DNA of 64,000 nt, from the NCBI GenBank assembly GCA_023055505.1, contig JALIRH010000045.1, forward strand, positions 3,494,180-3,558,179, in the 5' to 3' direction. Source of the DNA: Callipepla californica brunnescens (lineage: Eukaryota; Chordata; Aves; Galliformes; Odontophoridae). A model generated the notes under the pieces. That model made no database searches and was not told the origin of the DNA. It saw nothing but the letters and a program-made list of their open reading frames with translations. Both the position numbers and the translations under genes were made by a program. Shown in pieces: positions 58,689 to 64,000 of this stretch. Position 1 is the stretch's first letter, and each line of letters begins with the position of its first letter.

Positions 58689-61600
58689 AGCGTGTGTATT
58701 TGCGCTGCTTTTCGAGCTGGGGTGGCGGGGGGGGGCGGGAGTGCCCCGAAACACCGCGGACACGGTTGCGGGAGGGGCGTGGCGGGGGCTGCCCTCTCCG
58801 GGCCCGGCCCCGCGCACACCGCTCCCGCACCGGGGGGGTTGGGGGGGGGGGGCAGAGCCGCCTCGTACCCCCTCCTCCTCCCTGCACCCCCCCCCCCCGT
58901 CGGGGAGGAGCGCGGTGCTGCGGGCAGCGCTGGGGAAACTGAGGCACGGGCCAAGGTCACCCCGCGCGGCGTCCCCCGACCTTCAGCCGTGTGCGCGGGG
59001 TGACACCGCCGTGACCGAGCGTCCGGGGGGGGGGGGACACGGCCGCGCTCACCCCGCGTGACCCCGGTGCGGGGCGCGGAGTGGGGTGGAGGCGACTCAG
59101 CCCCGCCGGAACCCGTTCGGGGAACGCACCCACCCCGGGGGTCTTCGGTGCGGAAGGGGGGGGAGCTGAGCCCCCGCCCCGTGCGCTGCGCTGCGGTGGG
59201 GAGGGGTCCCAGGGGGCGGTGTGCGCGGTGCTGGGGGTTGGTTGGGGGGAGCAACGCGTGCAGTCCCTCCCCGCAGCGCTGTGCGTGGGGTGCGCGGTGC
59301 TGGCGGGTACCCCCACCCCCCCATAGCACCGCACCCCTCGTTCGCCCGCAGCACAGCAGGGAGGGCTCGGCGCACCCCCTCCCGCACCCCCCAGCCCTGC
59401 GCGCTGGGTGCTGCGTGGCGGCGGGCGTACGGCCCCGGCCCTTCCTGGGGGGGGCCCGGCACCAGGAAGCCGCCCCCTCCCCGCCACGCACTGTCCCGGG
59501 GTAAGGAGAGCAGAGCAGAGGAGCGGCGGCCGCCGGCAAAGCCCGGAGCAGCGCGGGCGGACGGGACGGAGCCCGGGACCCCTCCGTGCCCCCACCCGCA
59601 CACACACCCCACAGAGCGGGGCCGGGCGGGCGGGGGCACCGGGGTGGGCAGCACAGTGATGGGGGGGGGGAGACACAGCGGTGTGCAGCGCCGGGCACCA
59701 TGTGGGCACCGCGGTCACAGCATCACCGGGACAGCTCTGGTGCCACCGGGATCGGGCTCCGTGTGCTGCGGTGTCACCGGGTCCGCTTCGGTGTCACCCT
59801 CAGCACTGGGAACGCAGCAGGCCCATCCCCTCCCCGCGCCAACCCCCAGACCGTGTCCCACACCCCCCCGTGTCCCTCGTGGCACAGTGCCCCCAACCCA
59901 GGACCCCGCTCTCACGCACCGAGCCCCCGCTGCTCTCCCCGATTTAGCAGCGTCCCGAGCCCGGTGCCAAGCTCCCGCCCCACGGCGCTGAGAATAGCTC
60001 GGACACGGCGGGGCTCGGCCCTGGGGGGCACCCACGGAGCCGGGGGTTCACATCCCACCGTCGCAATATGGGGTCGTGCTGCGTGGCACTGCGAGCACGG
60101 GGAAACTGAGGCACGGGGCCGTGGGGCAGAGCCGGGCCGGGGCGCTTTGGGGTTCGCATCCGTGGCCTTTAGGGCACGCTGGAGGTGTGAGGATGCTGCG
60201 GGCAGGTCAGTGTCCCCACGGCCACCCGTCCTCGCGGTGTCTGCAGCGCTCGGCCCCCCCTCCCCGTCCCACAGCCCGGCCCTGACCCCGTGCCACGAGG
60301 AGGGGACGCAGCAGTGGGTCCCGGGTGCCCCTGATGTCAGCCCCACGGCATGCCCCGCTCGGGGCTGCCCAGCTGCTGCTGTGCGTGCCGGGGATTCCTG
60401 CAGCGTGCCGGCACAGCACGGCCACCGCGGGGGTGACAGGGTGGCACCGCAGGGACACGCGCGTGGCACCGCGCGCAGCCGTGCACGTGGGTGCTGCCGT
60501 GTGTCGGTGCCGCTGACTTTGCCGTGGCACCGTGGCGCGGCGTGACCGTGGGCAGGGCCGTGTCACCGTGCCCATGCGCTGCGATGCGGATGCGGTGCCC
60601 ACCGCCGTCTGCCCGGAGCCCTCCCCCCACCCTGCCGTGCTAATCACACTAATTGGCACCCGGCTAAAGCGCTTAGGCCCTCACCTCCCTGACCCAGATA
60701 GCAGCTGGCCGAGGGGAGGGGGGCCGCGGGACCCCCACGCCCATCTGTGCCCGGGATGGGGACGCCCTGCGGGTGCACTGCGCAGCGTGGCCGTGCCGTG
60801 CCCACGGTGGGGGCTGTCCCCATATACAGGGGGTCCGTGGCCGCGGGCAGGGGGTGCTGGGGGGGGGGGGGCTATGATCCCTGTGCCGCCCCACGCCCGG
60901 ACTTTGCCCCCAGTTGTTTTGCAGCGCGTGCAACCGCCCGACTCAGCAGAAACGCGGCCCAGGTGTGGGGCTGGGCCGAGGGGCGCGGGTGGGGGCCCCC
61001 CACCTTCGGGCTGGGCCGCCGCGCCCACCCCCCCCCACCCCCACCCCCCTTTTTCCTCCCCCATCCTCCATCCCGCGGGCGCTGCCGTGGGGCTGAGACC
61101 CGACGCGCTCGGTGCACGTGTCCGTGGGAGCCGCCTCCCGTCCGCGTGTCTGTGTGTCTGTCTGACTCTCGGCGATTCCTCGAGCGCGGGCGGCCTCACC
61201 CGGGTGCCACCGAGCTCCGTACCGGGGGGGGGTCACGGGGGCACTGGGCGGCACCGAGCGCCGTGACCTCTCCGCCCGCCCCGCGGAGGGGGGAGAGCGG
61301 AGGCAGAGGGCGGTGGGTCGGAGCCGTGCGCGCTCCCGGGGGGTGGGAGGGGGTGTCCCTGGGTGGGGGGGGGGGGGGAGGAGGGCCGTTTCCACGGGGC
61401 CCGCGCAGCGCTGGCTCGCGGCCAGTGCCTATACTTGGAAGTGTCGGCGCGGCGTTCCCATATGGAACAAACATTTGCTGCAGCCCCCGGCCGCGCTCCG
61501 TACGTACCGCCCGCGGACGGCCCCAAAGCCCGGCCTGGAGCTGCGGCCCCAAACCCCGCACAGCGCTGTGGGGCGGGGGGGGGTCACTGCCACGCGGCCC

Positions 61601-62168
61601 CGACGTGTGCACCCCCCGATCCGCCCCACCCCCATCCCCCCGCCGTCCCCAGCGCACCCACGGGCGCGGCATCCCTCGCTCCGTCGGGCAGCGCGGTTGG
61701 GTTCCCCAGATGGAGGGGGGCCGTGGTGGTGTTGGGGGGGTGGGGTGGGGGGGTCGGCCGCACCGCCGCCGCGCTCGAAATCCGCCGGAGGAATTCCTGC
61801 CGCCGCCAAGACAAACGTGACCTACTTTCTGCCCGGCCCCGCACCGCGCTGCAGCCCCAGGGCCGGGCACGGCGCCCACCCGCGCGGGTGGGGGGCCCCC
61901 ACCGCCGCGCACCCCCCCCCAGATGGAGGAGGGAAGGGAAGGGAAGGGCAGGAGGGGGGTGGGCTCACGTCGAGTCAGCCCAACCCCCCCCCGGTGCCGC
62001 TGGGGGGAGTGCGGGCGGAGCGGTGGGCGCTGCGATGTGCGAGGGGGGGGGGGGGGAGGGGGGGTGGAGGAGCCACGCGTGTTTTGCTGCCGGGCGCTGC
62101 GTGGGGGGGGGGGGGCAGCGTGGGGGTGTCCCCCCCTCCCCCGGCCCCACGGTGCCGTCTCTTTGCAG
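57941..62168 (+). other. THRA: THRA 5' intron
   Basis: Long GC-rich intron. It holds a T-rich block (58531-58648) followed by a (TG)18 microsatellite (58649-58684) and many G/C homopolymers. An AT-richer block lies at 60640-60715. At 61470-61485 is the partial palindrome TTCCCATATGGAA. No coding exon is supported. Alternative non-coding exons may exist, but I cannot define them. Confidence 0.5.
58531..58684. repeat. T-rich tract plus (TG)18 microsatellite
   Basis: Runs of T interrupted by single C or A bases from 58531, then 18 TG repeats at 58649-58684, followed by CGCG. This is simple-sequence DNA in the first THRA intron. Confidence 0.95.
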
Positions 62169-62223
62169 CAGGAGTGCTCACGGAGGAGGCAGTGCCTGGC
62201 AGCCCCCGGTGCCCCCCACCCCT
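62169..62223 (+). other. THRA: Predicted THRA non-coding exon 2
   Basis: Bounded by CTCTTTGCAG and the strong donor CCCCT|GTAAGTTC, 55 bases, no ATG. It fits as a second 5'UTR exon between the CpG-island exon and the ATG exon. This is supported by splice consensus only. Confidence 0.5.
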
Positions 62224-62750
62224 GTAAGTTCCCTCCCCCCCCCCCCCCCAACACCCGGAGGGGCCCCCCACGCGTGCACACCTGCACACACTGCGGTGTT
62301 CTTGCACGGACACGTTGTGCACGCTCCCTGTGCCGTGTGCTCGTGCTCCCCCCCCCCATCCCCGTGCACCCCCTGCACGCCCCACGTGCACCCCACCCAG
62401 CCCCACACTTCGTGCCGTGCACACCATTGCACACTCACCTGCACGCTCACTGCCCCCCCTCCCCCCGGCCCTTCACGCCGTTGCAACGCTCCCTTGCACG
62501 CCCACCCCTCCCCCACCCTGCTCCCTGCACGCTCACCCCGCGTGCTCCGCGTGGGCTCAGTGTGCTCTGTCTCTCCAGGCCTCCCCCTCCCCCACCCCCC
62601 CGGGATGCTGCAGGGAGCCCAGCACTGAGGTGGGCGCCATGGGGCGCGCGTCGTAGCCCCCCCCCCGCCCCCCCCCAGCCCCCCGCCGTGGCCCCCCCGC
62701 GCGTGGCACCGGTGGCGGAGCCCACCTCTGCCGGTGCTGGGCGCTCCTTG

Positions 62751-62765
62751 ATGGAATTGCGGTGA
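62751..62765 (+). other. THRA: Four-codon upstream ORF abutting the THRA start codon
   Basis: ATG GAA TTG CGG TGA is followed with no gap by the THRA ATG at 62766. The minimal uORF (MELR) and the main start are in the same frame, separated only by the TGA. It lies in the same exon as the start (acceptor at 62578). The main ATG has T at -3, a weak context. Confidence 0.85.
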
Positions 62766-63638
62766 ATGGAACAGAAGCCCAGCACCCTGGACCCGCTGTC
62801 GGAGCCAGAGGACACCCGGTGAGACCCCCCCCCGCCCCCCCCCGGAGTGTCCCCGTACACCCCCACGGCTCCGTCCCTGCGTGTCCCTGTGCCCCCCCCC
62901 CCCCACTCGTGCACGCCCATCCTCAGCCCCCCCCTTCCCCCCCCCCCATTCTGGGCCCCCCATCGGCCCTGCCAGCACCCGGGGCTATTTTGGGAGCGCT
63001 GCGGTGCTCACGTGCCCCGGGGGGGGGGGAGGGGGGGGGCAGGCCTGGGGTCACCTTGGGCTGGAGCTTACCCCCCCATCCCCCCAGCACCCAGCCCTGC
63101 CCCGCTCGGGGGCACTGGGGCACCCCTGGGTGCCGTCCCTCCCCCCCGCTGGGTGCCATCCCCGCGGTGCTGGGCCGTCCCCTCTGCCCATGCGCGGGTT
63201 TCCGGGGGGGGGTGGAGGAGGGGGGGTTGAGGCGCAGACCCCCACCGCCGCCTATTGGCTGCGCCCGCTGATGTCACTTCCCCGTGAGCCAAAAGGACAT
63301 TTTGTCTTTGACTGTAAATGAGAGCCCCTCCCCCACCCTTCCCTGCCCCTCCCCCACTCGCTTCCCCCCACCCACCCATCCGCAGCCCCCCCCCCTCCCC
63401 GCCCCCCCCTCCCCCCTTCAGGCAGTGCCGCGTCCCACATTGGGGGATCCCTGGAATCCCCGCGTCACCCACGGGGCCGTGCGGGGTCAGACCCCCCCTG
63501 GGACCCCACCCCCGGGGGAGGGATGCGCGGGTGGGGTGCGGGGACCCGACTCACGCTGTGCCCCCCCCCCCCCCAGGTGGCTGGATGGCAAGCGCAAAAG
63601 AAAGAGCAGCCAATGTTTGGTGAAGAGCAGCATGTCAG
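62766..63638 (+). CDS. THRA: THRA, thyroid hormone receptor alpha, first two coding exons (partial)
   Basis: Ligand-dependent nuclear receptor for T3, the cellular c-erbA gene. Coding exon 1 is 62766-62818 (MEQKPSTLDPLSEPEDT plus two bases of the next codon, donor GTGAGA). Coding exon 2 is 63577-63638 (completing R, then WLDGKRKRKSSQC and LVKSSMS plus one base, donor GTACGG). Together they give the first 38 residues of the variable A/B region, including the basic GKRKRK segment. The zinc-finger DNA-binding domain begins in the next exon, outside the window. The sequence is as I remember chicken TR-alpha. The exon holding the ATG probably starts at 62579 (acceptor CTGTCTCTCCAG); a donor at 62630 could allow an alternative leader. 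Confidence 0.95.
63238..63325 (+). promoter_or_regulatory. THRA: Promoter-like block in the THRA intron before coding exon 2
   Basis: An island of ordinary composition between C-runs contains an inverted CCAAT box (CCTATTGGCTG), a CRE-like TGATGTCAC (63269-63277) directly followed by an ETS-like CTTCC, and AAAAGGACATTTTGTCTTTGAC. An internal promoter or enhancer is possible. It could also be a conserved intronic element of another kind. Confidence 0.35.
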
Positions 63639-64000
63639 GTACGGGACCCCCCCCGTCCCCTCTGCTGACCCCACAGCGCCGCTGGGACCCCCACATCGCC
63701 CCATTGCCCCCCCCAGCACCGTGCACTCCACGTCCCGCTCAGCACCCCCCTGCCCCCCCCCCCCCCCTCCTCGTGTCAGTCCCAGCACCCCGGGGTCCCT
63801 GCGCACCCTTGGGACCGCAGCAACCCGCTAGCACCCGAACATCCCCTGCACCCCATATCCCACATCCCCGATGGGTCCCCAGGGGTCTCCGGCGCCCCAT
63901 ATCCCCGCTGGGTGCTGCCCCCCCCCCCGTGGCACTATCAGACCCAGCAGTGCAGTGGGGGGGGGAGATAAGGGGGCCCCGGGGCGGGCACTGACCCTGG

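Noticed and set aside
57477..59003. A 508-codon plus-strand frame over the THRA first exon
   Set aside because: It runs through CpG-island and simple-sequence DNA, including poly-T (poly-Phe) and (TG)n. It is compositional and crosses a predicted splice donor.

Overview
This window is vertebrate nuclear DNA, most likely from a gallinaceous bird. Genes are compact and multi-exonic with GT-AG introns, CpG islands sit at promoters, and the only interspersed repeats I recognise are short 5'-truncated CR1 retroposons, the dominant bird LINE. Introns are short and GC-rich with long C/G runs, as expected for a bird microchromosome. Gene order matches the block called 17q12-q21 in human and, from memory, chicken chromosome 27. 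The CSF3 protein is plainly the orthologue of chicken myelomonocytic growth factor but differs from the chicken sequence I remember at many sites, so a different galliform is more likely than chicken itself.

Layout, left to right: the 5' end of IKZF3 (-) with its CpG-island promoter near 5.1 kb; ZPBP2 (+, 6.25-10.1 kb, 8 coding exons); an intergenic stretch; LRRC3C (-, single coding exon 13.6-14.4 kb, 5' leader exon near 16.2 kb); ORMDL3 (+, first exon near 18.7 kb, coding 21.2-22.7 kb, possible long 3'UTR to about 25.7 kb); GSDMA (+, 27.9-31.05 kb, 9 coding exons); PSMD3 (+, 31.9-35.4 kb, 12 exons); CSF3 (+, 37.26-38.43 kb, 5 exons); MED24 (-, 40.46-54.86 kb, 25 coding exons); THRA (+, first exon near 57.9 kb, first two coding exons at 62.77 and 63.58 kb, running off the right edge). 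I reconstructed every exon chain by reading splice sites and checking that phases join. The complete coding sequences come to 350 (ZPBP2), 245 (LRRC3C), 153 (ORMDL3), 439 (GSDMA), 520 (PSMD3), 201 (CSF3) and 986 (MED24) residues, all close to the usual family lengths.

The genes do not form one pathway, but several are linked. IKZF3, ORMDL3, GSDMA and CSF3 make this an immune-flavoured block: lymphoid transcription factor, sphingolipid brake, pyroptotic pore former and granulocyte cytokine. MED24 is a Mediator subunit first known as a thyroid-hormone-receptor-associated protein, and it lies head-to-head with the thyroid hormone receptor gene THRA. Compared with the mammalian order as I know it, the LRRC3C-ORMDL3 pair is inverted and no GSDMB copy is present.

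No wholly new system was found. The most useful observations are a caspase-like tetrapeptide (FESD, residues 241-244) in the GSDMA linker, a four-codon upstream ORF whose stop directly abuts the THRA start codon, an octamer-C/EBP-TATA promoter and AU-rich 3'UTR in CSF3, ZNF143-type motifs at three CpG islands, two minisatellites inside first introns, and several AT-rich islands that look like conserved non-coding elements. Conservation claims are inference until an alignment is run.
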